Under the pieces are notes generated by a model. That model was not told the origin of the DNA and did not search any database. It worked only from the letters and a program-made list of their open reading frames with translations. Below are positions 46,934 through 59,045 of a stretch of DNA of 64,000 bases, in pieces. This DNA comes from Aselliscus stoliczkanus (Eukaryota; Chordata; Mammalia; Chiroptera; Hipposideridae). Position numbers and translations under genes: made by a program. The stretch covers positions 5,055,501 to 5,119,500 of the forward strand of contig CM066736.1 in assembly GCA_033961575.1 (NCBI GenBank). The letters run 5' to 3'. The stretch's first letter is position 1, and every line of letters begins with the position of its first letter.

Positions 46934-48052
46934 AAGTGTATGATGTCGGTCTATGTGTCTGTATATTGGAAGAGGCCATTACCTGTATGCATCTATTTTC
47001 CACTACTTCCTCTTTATTTTGGAGGGTACCAGCTCTTGGGGTTGTGTGTTCCATGAGTTTATTCCCTACAAAGTAAAAAGTAGGACTTCCTTCTAGCTGC
47101 CCCCAAACAATCTGCTCCAGGCTTCCAGAGGTTACCCCCTAGGTCTAGAACCTTAGCATTGGGGGCACACAATCGTGCTTGTTTCTGATTTTATGAACCC
47201 CCTTAACTTTCCTCATTTATTAGTCTTTTCACCCCACAATGCCTTGCCTTGCACCTAGTATTCTAGTCCTCAACATGACTTTGGGTTTAATTTTCAAAAC
47301 ACTTCCTGAGTCTGTTCAGTCAATGTGTTGGCCTTCCTGCTTACAGCAAGCAGCTTCTTCACAGATGGTCTATGAGGCCCAGTGAACCCCTTTCTTGCCC
47401 CTACTTTGTTTCTGTAATCAGAATTTAGCTGAAGAATTGCTTTTCTGCAGTACTAATGTCTAATGACCTTAGACTAATGTCATCTGGTGTCACCACGCCC
47501 AGGAAGGACTCAGTACTGGAAACTGACCATTTGCCTAGCAAATGGGCCATCTTTTCGTTCCCCCATCTTTTCGTTCAAATCATGACCTCTTCAAATTGGA
47601 ATTGAAATGTTGATGAACTTTAATAGTTGAGGCTGGGTAGTTCCTGTTACTGACGAACTTCCTGAGGGGGGAAAAAAAGTTTTTCCCCCCTCATTGTAAT
47701 GAGCAGATACCTTCTCATACTTGTTTAACTCAAGTTCCTCATGGATGCAAACAACTGAAACCGAATTCAAACTAGCTTAAGCAAAAAATTAAAACTAAAA
47801 TGAGAGGAAAGATACTGGGAAGATGGTGGTGTACCTCACAGAAACGAAGAGAGAATTAAACCAGGCTTGGGCAGCTGCAGGAGGCGAGCTCATGGCCTCT
47901 CATCCCAGCCTTTAACCATGGACGTGACTCAACGCATTGCTGTGTGTCTCAGGTCAGATTCCCACAGGAGAGAATCCGATTGATCTCAAACCACCCCTTA
48001 TAGAAGGATCCTGAAGACAACAGTCACACAGCAGCTGCGGAAAGGGTATTTT

Positions 48053-48159
48053 GTTTTCCCCCCTAAGGGCAGTGTCACTGGCCCTCAGATGTGGGATCTG
48101 AACCCGGGCCGCTGGTGTCCCAAGCCAGCTCTTACCTATCGCGCCACTCGGCCGGCCCT
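48053..48159 (-). repeat. Short tRNA-like SINE, tail eroded
   Basis: Minus-strand copy with the T-tract replaced by GTTTTCCCCCCTAA. GGAAAGGGTATTTT at 48039-48052 and 48160-48173. Confidence 0.88.
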
Positions 48160-49848
48160 GGAAAGGGTATTTTTAAACTATTGTTTGTGTAAAAACTTGC
48201 TTTCTGCCAGGTGTTCCTCAGGTAACATTTTAGATTACCTTGTGCTTCACTCATTTGAACAGCATGGAAGTCTGGGCTTTTAGCAGAGTCCATCTCAATT
48301 CTCTTGTTTCCAAAATTTCCATGTTGTAAAACTATGGTCCCAAGAGCACAGAGAAGTAATCAATCAACCTGCAGGAAGCAATTCGGTTCGCAGTGCCCCA
48401 AACCCATTCGGATGGAGACATGCGGATGTGAGTTGCAGACCCCCTCAGAAGGCCTTGTGGAGAATTAACACTATATATATAATTGCTTAATAAACTCCGG
48501 GGGAAGAAATACTCTTCAGCAGGCTTATTGGTGAGTACCTGCAGTTCTGTTCATTAAGTTTCATATATTTTATGACGAATGAAACATGACTATTTTGCAA
48601 CCAGTGATGGATTTTCTTTGGACTTCACTGTAACATTTGGCCACCCTCTGTCGCTTCTGGGAGAAGAGGTTTGCGTGTGGCATTCCAAACGTCAGACCTG
48701 ACAGGTTATCCACAACCCCACCGCAGCCCCTATCAGAGATGAAAGGCAAGCGCTTCTAGGCTCTGAACAAATATTGATATACTGGGCTGCCTGGCCACAC
48801 CCAGAGAGGGGTTTACAACCACCAGTAGGTACTGGGAACAGGACATGACATTTCCAATGTCACTGAAAGACGAAGAGAAAACAAACTGACCTACGATGTT
48901 GTCAGGTTGAAATACAGTGGGTTTCTGTTCAGCATGCTTACAAAATATCCCTCCTTTGGGGTACAGTGCTTTAGTAGGAAAATGCTATTGGTGATCTGTT
49001 TTTGGTTTTGGTAAAGTAAATATGGCGCAAAGATAGACTCACAATCAAGAGGTGCCACACTCTCCATCATCATTTGATCGTCAATTTCTAGATCTCGGAT
49101 TTGCTCTGTGCTCTCCGTCAGACACTGCTAACTAAATGTTTTAAGTAGACGTCTCATTTCATCCTTTCAGTAACTTCATAGGGTTTTTGAAAGGTGCTAT
49201 GTCCATTTCACAGATAAGGAACTGAGGCCCAGAGAGTCTGAATAATTGGCCAAGGTCATACATCCTGTAAGTGACAGACCCAGGGAACAAAGGCAGGCAA
49301 GCTGATTCCAGAGGTTTTGCCCCTAAGGTTCTGAAAACATGCAATGTGAGAGACGAGCAACGGGAACTGAAAAAAGTAGGGTGACTGCCTTGACTCATTT
49401 GGTGGTCAATATTTCTGGAACTTTCTAGGCTGCCCAACCACTAGGCCCTCAGGCACCTCCCAGGTCCAGGCTGAGACCATGAACTCAAGGTGCCTGGCCT
49501 AGTGCCTCATACCTAGAGGGTGCTCTATAATTAGGCCACCCTTCTCCTAAGCTAACTGATGATTGGTTGGAGATTCTTACTGGTGGGAGATTCTTCTTGA
49601 CTCTCTAAATAAGCTACCACCTCACAAGGAGGCAGGTTAGGGATGTTCATTGCAACACTGTTTGTAATAGTGAAAAACAGAAAACAATCTAAGTGTCCAT
49701 TAGAATAGATACATAGTGATACAGGCACCCAATAGAATGCCACCAGGGGATGCCAAAAAAAATGTATACACATGACCCGTATTTTTTGTTATTGGTGTAT
49801 ATTATTACAATTTTAATACAGTTTTTTCTTTCTTAAAATGTTTATGCA

Positions 49849-49970
49849 GGGCTGGCCGAGTGGCGCGTGGTTAAGCGCTGGCTTGGGAAGCCAGCGGCCC
49901 CGGTTCGGGTCCCACATATGAGGGCCAGTGACACTGCCCTCAATTAAAAAAAGAAATAAATAAATAAGTG
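49849..49970 (+). repeat. Short tRNA-like SINE
   Basis: Plus-strand copy with a mixed A-rich tail (AATAAATAAATAAG). It interrupts an L1-like relic. Confidence 0.9.
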
Positions 49971-50329
49971 ATGCAAAAAGTTATCTATTAAAAAAAATGT
50001 GTATGCATATTTTTGGCACCCTCTGTCTATATGAAGAGTGAACTTGTATCATCAACAGGACTGAATCTTGAGGGTAATACCTCGAGCAAAAAGCAAGTTG
50101 CTGAAAGATACATGCAGTTTGATAACATTTATGTCAGTATTTAAATGAGATGACATGTGGTTTTTGGAAGCATCACTTTGTAATAAGACAAAAATCATGG
50201 ATGAGAAGAATGCACAGTAACTGCAGGATCCCCATTACTTCTGGGGAGGGAGGGAGGAAGGGAAATTGGGTGGAAGAGAGGCCTCACCTGTATCTGCGAT
50301 GCTTTCACTTCATTTGAAAAGAAGGATCT

Positions 50330-50545
50330 GCAAATGGATGAACGGCTCAAAAGAATGTGGGGTATCCATGCCATAGACCGCCACTCAGAACAAAGGACCA
50401 GCCCCCTGATGCACACAACGAACAGCCTGGATGGATCCCAAGGGCTTAATGCTGAGTGAGGAGAAAAGGCCAATCTTGAAAAGTTATACAGCATATGATG
50501 CCATTTATGTAACATTCTTGAAGTGATAGAATTATAAAGAAGAAT
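50330..50545 (+). repeat. L1 3'-end relic
   Basis: GATCTGCAAATGGATGAACG, GTATCCATGCCATAGACCGC, TGGATGGATCCCAAGGGC, ATACAGCATATGATGCCATT, all in the order seen in old L1 3' regions. Confidence 0.65.
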
Positions 50546-50699
50546 AGATCACTGGCTGTTAGAGGTGAGAGGAGCGGGGAGAGGCGTGGGGTAGCATGAG
50601 GGGGTTTCTTTAGAGTGAGACCCACCAGTATCTTGAATGTGGTGGTGTTTATGCAAGTCTATATATGCCATAAAATGTCACAGAATGATAACGGACATA

Positions 50700-50800
50700 C
50701 AAGGACAACAAGGAGGAGGGAGGAGAGGGAAGGAAAGAGAAAGGGAGGCAGGGAAGAAGGAAAGGAAGAAGAAAGCAAAAAGGAAAAAGAATACATGGAA
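50700..50800. repeat. Purine-rich GGAA/GAGG simple repeat
   Basis: About 90 bases almost entirely A and G on the plus strand. Confidence 0.85.
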
Positions 50801-50995
50801 AAAGGGCTGATGTCCAGATGATGTCTGCAGACCAGGTAATTTTACTATGCAACTATAGATTTCCTGGTTTTGATAATCTACTGCAGGTAAGTAAGATGCC
50901 ACCGGTAGGTGAAGCTGGAGGCTGGGTCGATGGGATCTGGCTGTACTGTTTTTGCAAATTTGTGGGTCTGTAATTTATTGAAAATAAAAAAGGAG

Positions 50996-51131
50996 GGCTG
51001 GCTGAGTGGCGCGGTGGTTAAGCACTGGCTTGGGAAGCCAACAGCCCCGGTTCGGTCCCACATGTGAGGGCCAGTGATACTGCCCTCAAACAAACAAACA
51101 AACAAACAAAAAAAAACAAAAAAAAAAAAAG
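50996..51131 (+). repeat. Short tRNA-like SINE with CAAA-repeat tail
   Basis: Plus-strand copy; the tail is five CAAA/AAAC units followed by a long A-tract. Confidence 0.9.
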
Positions 51132-51254
51132 GAAAAAAATCAAAATGTTCTGAAGTAAATACAACCGACTGTTAACATTGGTTAAATCTGGGTGGTAGGA
51201 ACATACGTGTTTAAAAAGTTTTGTTCTTGATGAGCATGACAGTGTTTACACATA

Positions 51255-51480
51255 AAAACACACACACACACATGCACTCTCACACACACACTCACTCTTA
51301 CACACACACAACTTACACACACACATTCTCACACACACAACTCACGCACTCACACACTCATTCTCACATACACTCTCACACACACGCACACACTCATACT
51401 CTCACACACACTCACTCTCTCACACACATTCTCACACACACACTCTCTCTCACACACACACACACTCACGCACACACGGT
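51255..51480. repeat. Complex CA-rich satellite (CACACTCTCA variants)
   Basis: About 225 bases of CACACA mixed with CTCT and CTTA, giving an irregular higher-order array. Long apparent ORFs on both strands here are repeat artefacts. Confidence 0.9.
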
Positions 51481-51734
51481 CACAGCACAGGACTGGGGGC
51501 AGAAAGTACCACCTACTCTGCTTGAGACCCCATCTCTCCAGGTTCAGCTCCTCCTCCATCTTGTTTTGCATCATCTCCCCAAATACCCACAGACTTGATT
51601 TACCTTTATGTTTTACGGATGTTATGACCAGCCACTTGGGAAACTGATCAAAAGGAACAAAAAAAAACCAAAAACAAAACCCCAAAATCAAAACCAAAAA
51701 AAACCTCAAAGAAGAACTCTTGCAAAATGATCAT

Positions 51735-52045
51735 GGAAATCACTACACTAAATGAAAGAAGCCAGGCACAAAAGGCCATATATTGTCTGATTCCATGTAC
51801 ATGAAATGTCCAGAATGGGTAAATCCATAGAGACAGAAGGTAGATTTGTGGCTGCCAGGGGTTGGGGAGGGGGGAATGGGGAGTGACCGCTACGGGTATG
51901 GAGTTTCCTTTTGGGGTGATGAATGGAACTAGGCAGAGGTGGTGGTTACACAATATTGTGAATGCACTATCAATAAATGCCACTGAATTGTACACTTTAA
52001 AATGGTTAATTTTATATTATGTGAATTTCACCCGATTTTAAAAAC
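51735..52045 (+). repeat. L1 3'-end relic
   Basis: GAAAGAAGCCAGGCACAAAA, CCATATATTGTCTGATTCCA, TGGCTGCCAGGGGTTGG, CTGAATTGTACACTTTAAAA, TTATATTATGTGAATTTCAC: a well-preserved older L1 3' end. Confidence 0.8.
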
Positions 52046-52301
52046 AAAAACTCTTGCAAAACAGAATCCGTAGAGTAATTGTGCCTCCTTTCCATCACCC
52101 ACTCACCATTCTCCAACCCTCTCCTGGGTCAGGCAAGACCCCTGCCCCAGGGACAGTGGTCTGAGCACGGAGTCAGGATGGGGTATCAGGTATGAGCCAG
52201 TGTCTCCTGTGATTCCTGGTAATCTCCAGACTGGGTTATTCTCATATAAATGTTTTCCTCACTCTTACAATCCCTTGCAGCAAGACATGGAGCCAGGGTG
52301 C

Positions 52302-53094
52302 CTGTTATGGGCTGAATTGTGTCCCCCAAATTCCTCTGTTGAGGTCCTAACTCCCCCGTATCTCAGAATGTGACTGTATTTGGAGATAAAGCCTTTGAAA
52401 AGCTAATAAAGTTAAAATACGTTCTTAGGGTGAGTGCCTTTTTAACAGGAAGAGATTAGGACACAGACACACACAGAAGGACAAGCAGGTGATGACACAG
52501 GGAGAAGATGGTCGTCGACAAAATGAGGAGAGAGGCCTCATGAGAAACCAGCCCTGCTGACACATTGATCTTGGACTTCTGGCCTCCAGAACTGTGAGAG
52601 AATAAACTTCAGGGGCCGGCTGAGTGGCTCAGTTGGTTAAGAGTGTAAACTCTGAGCAACAGGGTCACCGGTTTGATTTCCATATGGGCCAGTGAGCTGC
52701 ACCCGAGCTGAGCTGCTGCTGAGCTGCCAACAGGTGGTGGGATGGCTCAGCTGGTGAGAGCACGTGCTCCTAACAACAAGGTTGCTGGCTTGACTCCCGC
52801 ATGGGATGGTAGGCTACACTCACCTGCAACTAAGAGTGAACATGGCACCTTGAGCTGAGCTGCTGCAAGATGACAACTGGGTGGCCAGATGGCAACTGGA
52901 CTTGGAGCTGAGCTAGCTGCACCCTCCACAACTAAGACTGAAGGGCAACAACTTGGCTGTTTCCCTTCCCCAATTCCCTAATGCTGTTCCCCTTCCCCAA
53001 TTCTCCAATAAAATCTTTTAAAAAACAAACAACAACAAAAAAACCATTTCAGCCTGTGGTGCTTTGTGATGGCAGCCCTAGAAGACTCATACAG
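52302..53094 (+). repeat. MLT1-like LTR interrupted by a SINE
   Basis: 5' part 52302-52612 (TATGGGCTGAATTGTGTCCC, then TCTTGGACTTCTGGCCTCCA and AACTGTGAGAGAATAAACTT). 3' part from about 53045 (CAGCCCTAGAAGACTCATAC). The LTR resumes after the SINE at 52613-53044, which dates the SINE as younger. Confidence 0.75.
52613..53044 (+). repeat. Long dimeric tRNA-derived T+ SINE
   Basis: Both tRNA-like units, TGCTGTTCCCCTTCCCCAAT tail and CCAATAAAATCTTTT. Tail of AACAAACAACAACAA type. Confidence 0.9.
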
Positions 53095-53867
53095 TGTCCA
53101 GCCATCTTCCTCATATGCCTCAGCCAGCCCGTGGTTTTAGAGCTCGGCTGGCATGCCGTCTGAGTTTACTTAGAGCCACTTATCACCTATACATCGGAAT
53201 AGAATTTCACATAAGGCCTGCTGTGCTGCACAGCAGAGAAATTCAACTTTAGAAAACGGAGAAGAATATCATGAAGGGCAGGTTGACTTTTCATAGGCAA
53301 ACATTGTCCAACTGTTTCTTCTCTCTCCCCATCGACCATTTGTTTAATGATGGAAGCCAATCTCAAAATTCATTAAAATGCGATATTATAAAACAAAACA
53401 AAATAAAAAAAACAACTGAATGAGAGGGGGGAAAATTAAACCGCTCTCTAGAGTTCCCATTGAGGCTGGCATTTTGGTCATGATTTCAAAAAAATATATA
53501 TTTTAACAAACCTACTAAAATTATTATCGTCAATTCAAAAAAGAATACTTCCTCAATATTTTAATCTACTGTTATTATGCCTAACAAAAAAATATGTTCC
53601 CATGAAGCTCTTAAGAATTATGCTTCTAAAACAAAAAGTGATTTATGCCTCTTCTTCTGCCTCAAAAACCTTCAATAATCAGCAGAATCAAGTTCAAACT
53701 CACCACGGCCCTTTGCTGCCAGGCTACATGGTGCCAACATGGAATGGCAGAGGAGAAAGAGAATGGACTTTGGATTCAGACATTCCCAGGATAAAATTCA
53801 GCTTTTCTCATTGGTTGGGTGCCAGGGACACAAAGAGGGTGAAAGAATACAACCTCCGGATATATTT

Positions 53868-54545
53868 TTTTAGTGGGGTATAATCCACATATTATAAAAT
53901 TCATTTTTTTTTTAGGCCACTGATTTTACTGGTTATCTTGTGATGACCACTCTTACATTCAGCAGACTGTCCTTTAGACACATGCCTAGAAGGCCTGAGA
54001 GGGACAGGACAGGGGGCCCACACATGTGACCTTCTGTCAGCGCCCTTCATGCCTTTCCCACCACGGGCTAAGCCAACACTTCCCCTCGCATCTCGCCTGT
54101 CCAGTGATCAGTCCTTTATTATTGATGAGGTGAAATAAAAACGTGACCTGGGAGAACCAGCCAACTGGCAGACAGATGCCTGAGAGACCCCCAGGGGAGA
54201 TGGTCCCACGGATTCTGGCAGCCACAGACAGGTGTCTCATGTCCGGTTAAGGTATCCTTAGTCAGGGGTTGGCCCCAGACACAGACCGGATTCCAGCCAC
54301 CCAAAAAATTATTTGAGAAACCCATGCATCTCCCCAAGGACTCTGCCATCAAGCCCTCCACCACAATTCAGCGAAGGATACCTACTAAAAACACATACTG
54401 ACACATGGTCTTTGCCAAAAGGCCAAGAAACAATAAACGAACTCATTTAACATGTACAATTCAATTATTTTTAGTTTAGTCACTAGCTTGTGAAACCATC
54501 GCCACTATCCAATTCCAGAACTTTTTCATAATCCCAAAAAGAAAC
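53868..54545 (+). repeat. L1-type relic split by a ~510-bp insertion
   Basis: AGTGGGGTATAATCCACATATTATAAAATTCAT before 53912 and ATGTACAATTCAATTATTTT followed by GAAACCATCGCCACTATCC after 54452 are consecutive in old L1 3' regions. The block between them (about 53912-54440) is unrelated. Confidence 0.65.
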
Positions 54546-54870
54546 CTATATCCATTAGCATCATCCCCTATAGAGCTGCCCCAGCCACTGGTGGCTTAAA
54601 ATATGCCCACAAATTCTTTGACTCATCTCCCTTCAAAGGATGGAGTCTTATTTGCCTCTGCTTGAATGTGGGCCAGACTTACTTTCTTCTGATGAACAGA
54701 ATGTGGAAGCATGATGCTATGTGACTTCTAAAGCTAGGCATTAAAAGGATACAGCTTCGGGGTGACTGGTTAGCTCAGTTGGTTAGAGCATCATGCTGAT
54801 AACACCAAGGTTGCCAGTTCGATCCCTGCATGGGCCACTGTGAGCTGCACCCTCCTTAAAAGAGTCAACT

Positions 54871-55240
54871 AGGGGCTGTCCCAGTGGCTCAGTTGGAGCT
54901 CTGAGCAACAGGGTTGCAGGTTCGATTCCTACATGGGTCAGTGAGCTGCACCCGAGCTGCGGCTGAGCTGCCAACAGATGGCGGGATGGCTCAGCTGGTG
55001 AGAGCACATGTTCCTAAAAACAAGGTTGCCGGTTGGATTCCCCCTGGGATGTGGGCTATGCCCACCCGCAACTAAGATTGAACACAGCATTTTGAACTGA
55101 GCAGCTGCGAGCTGCCGACAGGCAGTGGGATGACGACTGGACTTGGAGCTGAGCTAGTTACGTGCTCCACAACTAAGATTGAAGGACAAGAGCTTGGCTG
55201 TTCCCCTTCCCTGATTCCCAAATAAAATCTTTAAAAAAAA
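54871..55240 (+). repeat. Nested long dimeric SINE
   Basis: Inserted at AAAAGAGTCAACT inside the tRNA-Ile-like SINE. Two tRNA-like units and AAATAAAATCTTT end; its A-box region is shortened (GGCTCAGTTGGAGCTCTGAG). Confidence 0.85.
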
Positions 55241-55249
55241 AAGAGTCAA

Positions 55250-55750
55250 GGGGCCGGCCGAGTGGCTCAGTTGGTTACGAGTTGGCTTAGAGTGCAAGCT
55301 CTGAGCAACAGGGCCGCCGGTTCGATTCCCACATGGGCCAGTGAATGCTGTGCCTGAGCTGAGCTGTCGCTGAGCTGCCAACAGGTGGTAGGATGCCTCA
55401 GCTGGTGTAACAGCAAGATTGCCTGTTCAATGGCTACGCCCACCGGCTACTAAGACTGAACTCTGCACCTTGAACTGAGCTGCCCCCCGGATGGCTTAGT
55501 GGATAGGGCGTGCGCTTTTAAGAACAAGGCTGCTGGTTTGACTCCCGCATGGGATGGTGGCTATGTCCACCCACAACTAAGACTGAACTCAGCACTTTGA
55601 GCTTAGAGGCCACGAGCTGCCAACGGGAAGCCAGATGGCGACTGGTACCCTCCACAATGAAGATTGAAGAACAACAACTTGGCTGGTACCCTCCCCCAAT
55701 TCCCCGACACTGTTCCCCTCCCCAAATTCCCCAATAAAATCTTTAAAAAA
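55250..55750 (+). repeat. Nested trimeric SINE
   Basis: Begins GGCCGGCCGAGTGGCTCAG and contains a third tRNA-like unit, GGATGGCTTAGTGGATAGGG with GCTGGTTTGACTCCCGC. Ends CCCCAATAAAATCTTT. Same architecture as 60344-60856. Confidence 0.85.
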
Positions 55751-55802
55751 GAAAGATAAAATGAATAAAATTGGTGAATGTGAGGAAAAAAAAAAAAGAG
55801 TC

Positions 55803-55958
55803 GGGCCGGCCAAGTGGCTCAGTTGGTTAAGAACTTGCTCATGAGTGCGAGCTGAGCTTTGAGCAACGGCGGTTCGATGCCAGCCCAAGGTGAGTTGCCG
55901 TTGAGCTGCCAACAAGTGGTAGGATGGCTCAGCTAAAAAAAAAAAAAAAAAAAAAAAG
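55803..55958 (+). repeat. Nested short-form SINE (same subfamily as 12712-12870)
   Basis: GGCCGGCCAAGTGGCTCAG head, GGTTCGATGCC B-box, and GGATGGCTCAGCT followed by 22 A. Preceded by AAAAGAGTC. Confidence 0.88.
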
Positions 55959-56080
55959 AGGTATACTATTTTTGGGGGAGAGGGGTTGTCACTTTGAGGG
56001 GTAAAAAGTATAATTATTGCACTATGTTGTACACCTGAAGCTAATTAAAATTAAAAAAAATTAAAAATAATAAAAAAAAG
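55959..56080 (+). repeat. L1 3'-end snippet
   Basis: ATTATTGCACTATGTTGTAC then ACCTGAAGCTAATTAAAAT resembles the extreme 3' end of L1, directly after the A-tail of the previous SINE and before the last AAAAGAGTC. Confidence 0.55.
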
Positions 56081-56574
56081 AGTCAACTATGCCATTGTGG
56101 CATAAAAGCAATCTATAACCAATGATCATGGCTGTTCCCCAATAAAAAAATTAAAAACAAAATAAAATAAAAGCTTATTTTAAAAAAAGGACACAGCTTC
56201 TCCCTCTCTGCCTGCCCAAGCTTTCTCTCTGCTTTAGCCCACCTATTGGGAGGAAGCCCCAGCCACATTTTTTTGGCACCCTCTATATATCTGTATGATA
56301 CACTTTTTTCAGAAAATTCAAGTTACCTACTATCTGTACTAATGCAGTATATGAGATACTTTAACTTCCATAAACTCACTAGGCCACTTTATTTTTGTTT
56401 TAAAAAATGTAGTTTATAATTAGGTCCTTTTAAGCCTATGTGGTGGGCCTCATTTTACCATTTTTTAAACTGGAAACTGAGGCACAGAGATTTACTGACT
56501 TATCAAGGCTGTCTGGTTCTAAATTAGGTTGACATTGACTCTAAGGAACCTAAAAGACCAAGAAGGCTGAGGGC

Positions 56575-57220
56575 CCCCCCACGTAACTTCAGGATGGAGG
56601 CTGATGGCCAGAAAGACCAAAGCGTGATTATGGAACTTTCAGCCCCCATCCCTGACCTCCAAGGAGGGGAGAGGGGCTGGAGGTTTGAGTGAGAGTACCA
56701 ACTGCCAGTGATTTAATCAATCATGCTTACCTAATAAAAATCTCCATAAAAACCCCTAACCAGTGAGTTCACCACCCCAACTCCCCATCCCCATGGGGAT
56801 AAAACCTTCTGTGCTCAGGACCCTCCCAGACCTACCTCGCTTATGTACCTCTTCATCTGGCTATTCATTTTATCATTTATAATAAACTGGTAATAGTAAG
56901 AAAGCATGTTCCTAAGTTCTGTGAGCCATTCTAGCAAATTCTCAGACATGAAGAGGGGGCCATGGAAGCCTCCGATTTATAGTTGGCAACTCAGGACTTG
57001 CAATTGGCATGTGAAGTGTGTTGGGCAGTGGGGGGAGTGAGGGTCAGTCTTGGGGGACTGAGTCGTTCACTTGTGGGCTCTGTGCTAACTCCAGGGAGTT
57101 TGTGTCAGAATTAAAATGAATTGTAGGATGCACAGCTGGTGTCCAGAGAGTTGGAGAATTAATTGGTGTGGGACAAAACAAAAACAAAAAACCCCCACAC
57201 ATTTGGTGTCAGAAGTGTTG
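56575..57220 (+). repeat. Retroviral LTR-like repeat, copy 2
   Basis: Ordered motif sharing with 25850-26520 (see that entry), same orientation. Ends near GGTGTGGGACAAAAC and ACACATTTGGTGTCAGAAG. No retroviral genes follow. Confidence 0.6.
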
Positions 57221-58101
57221 TCAGTAAATATGGATCACCCTATATCACAAGCCCATGGAGGTAGAGGCTGGTTTGCCAGCTTCTACAATGTAGGAAAGTT
57301 CAAGGACTCAACTTGACCCCCAGTGAACTGACCAAGAGGAATAACAACCCATTCAAGGGGGCTGTGAATTAAAACAGTTATAAACAAGAGCACAGGAGGA
57401 AATCCAAATACGGTGTACAACGGACTTTTTAGAGCTAAGACATGATTTTTTTGAACTTAAGCAACTCTATAAGTTTATAAGAGAGTAGGGTCTCTACCAA
57501 GATGCAAATTAACAGTCTGGGAGATCAAGTGAAAAAACAAAGAGTGATATTTTAAAGAGATGGAAATCTGTGGGGAAAGGCAAGAGAGTTGGAGGATAGC
57601 TCCTGAAGAATGAACACACATAACAGGAATTCTAAAATGAGAAGATGCAGCAGATAAACAAGTAGAAGAAAGTTTCCTGAAATTACTAACGATCCAAGAC
57701 TGCAAATTGAAAAGGCTCCGGGTTCTGGGTTGGTCTGATGAGATAAGACTGAGATGCGGGCATCTGTGGTGAAATTCCTGAGCCTTAAAGATGAAGAAAA
57801 ATATCTGCTAAGTGTCAAGCGGAAAGCAGAAGGGGAAAAAAAATCAGACTGAAACCAGGTTTTACATCTCTGCTACTGAAAGATGACAGTGGAATTGTAC
57901 CAGCAGGTGAGAGAGAGGAGCGACTGCAACCCAGGAACCCTCTATCCAGTTTCCAAAAACACTTTTCATCTATTGAGGCAAACGGAAGATAGTCTAGAAT
58001 ACCGAAGAATTTAGAGAAAACAATGTCCAAGGAAACTCCTTGAAAAAGACTAATCAAACTACAACTGAAACTGAAAAGAAAACTCAAGAAGGGGGAAGAA
58101 G

Positions 58102-58229
58102 GTCCGGCCGAGTGGTGCGGTGGTTAAGCGCTGGCTTGGGAAGCCAGCGGCCCGGGTTCGGTCCCACATATGAGGGCCAGTGACACTGCCCTCAAAAAAA
58201 CAAAAACAAAAACAAAAACAAAAAAAAAC
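58102..58229 (+). repeat. Short tRNA-like SINE
   Basis: Plus-strand copy with CAAAAA-repeat tail. GAAGGGGGAAGAAG at 58088-58101 and 58230-58243. Confidence 0.92.
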
Positions 58230-58799
58230 GAAGGGGGAAGAAGAAAGAGAGAGAAAACGGTATTAAGAATGTAGCCTGTGATCTTTTACATCTACATGGA
58301 TCAAGAGAGGAACTTGTGTAACAGGGAAGGACTATTGAAACCATACAGAGGATGTCCTCTAAGGGAATTCTAACAAATACTGATTATCCCAGGCAAACCT
58401 CAGCGATTGGTGAGTGGGGTGGGGAGTAAAAGTGTTTCCTGGGTTTCAGCAGGAAGCATGTGAGGGGGAAGGAAGAAGAGGGTGGGGAGTGAAAGTGCTC
58501 TAAAGGTCTCATCTTATTGGGGTGAGGGGGAGGAGGAAACAGATCAAAGAGCGAGGAGAATCGGGGCCCTTCAGGGTAGGGATGGTCAGTTATACGCCTC
58601 AGAGGATGATCAGGCTAAGGAAATTCATCAGAGAGGAAAATGGGGAGATTGCTTAACCAAGCCTGGGAACTCCGAAGTTCTGAAAGAAAAGATGGATGCA
58701 TTTGACTATGTAAACATGAAAACATTTTGTATGACAAAGGATACCATAAATGAAGCCAACTGAAATGGTGGAGTTGGAAAAATATTTGTAATCTAAATA

Positions 58800-59045
58800 A
58801 TAGTCACCAACTGCGATTGACGAGTTCATGGTGTGCCAGGCACCACTTCATTAATATGTACTTCAGAGGTATTAACACATTTATGTCTAGAACAATGCTA
58901 TGAAGTAGGGGGGACAATGATGATGATGATCTGTACTTTACAGATGAGTAAACTGAGGCATAACAGGTTACATGACTTGCCAAGGTCACATAGCCAGTCA
59001 GGGGCCGAGGTCTGAGGTGACCCTTGGCAGCTGGCCCCAGAGTCG
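58800..59045 (-). repeat. MIR relic
   Basis: Reverse-complement MIR: GTGTGCCAGGCACCACTTCA, CTTTACAGATGAGTAAACTG, AGGTCACATAGCCAGTCAG. Confidence 0.82.

Larger units (their letters stand above)
54759..56185 (+). repeat. tRNA-Ile-like SINE broken open by three or more later insertions
   Basis: Outer duplication AAAAGGATACAGCTTC (54743-54758) / AAAAGGACACAGCTTC (56186-56201). The head GGTTAGCTCAGTTGGTTAGA with CTGATAACACCAAGG and GTTCGATCCCTGCATGGGCC closely resembles tRNA-Ile. The body stops at 54870 and resumes at about 56080 (CTATGCCATTGTGGCATAAA...GTTCCCCAATAAAA). Confidence 0.85.

Noticed and set aside
51221..51709. ORFs of ~120 codons in the CA/CT satellite
   Set aside because: Pure repeat translation (HTHTH and VCVCV patterns).
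54770..54840. Possible functional tRNA-Ile gene
   Set aside because: Very similar to tRNA-Ile, but the acceptor stem is mismatched, a SINE body follows, and a target-site duplication surrounds the whole unit; it is a SINE head.
57475..58087. Overlapping minus-strand ORFs of 76-90 codons
   Set aside because: Ser/Leu/Phe-rich translations of a purine-rich plus strand; no domain and frames shift repeatedly.
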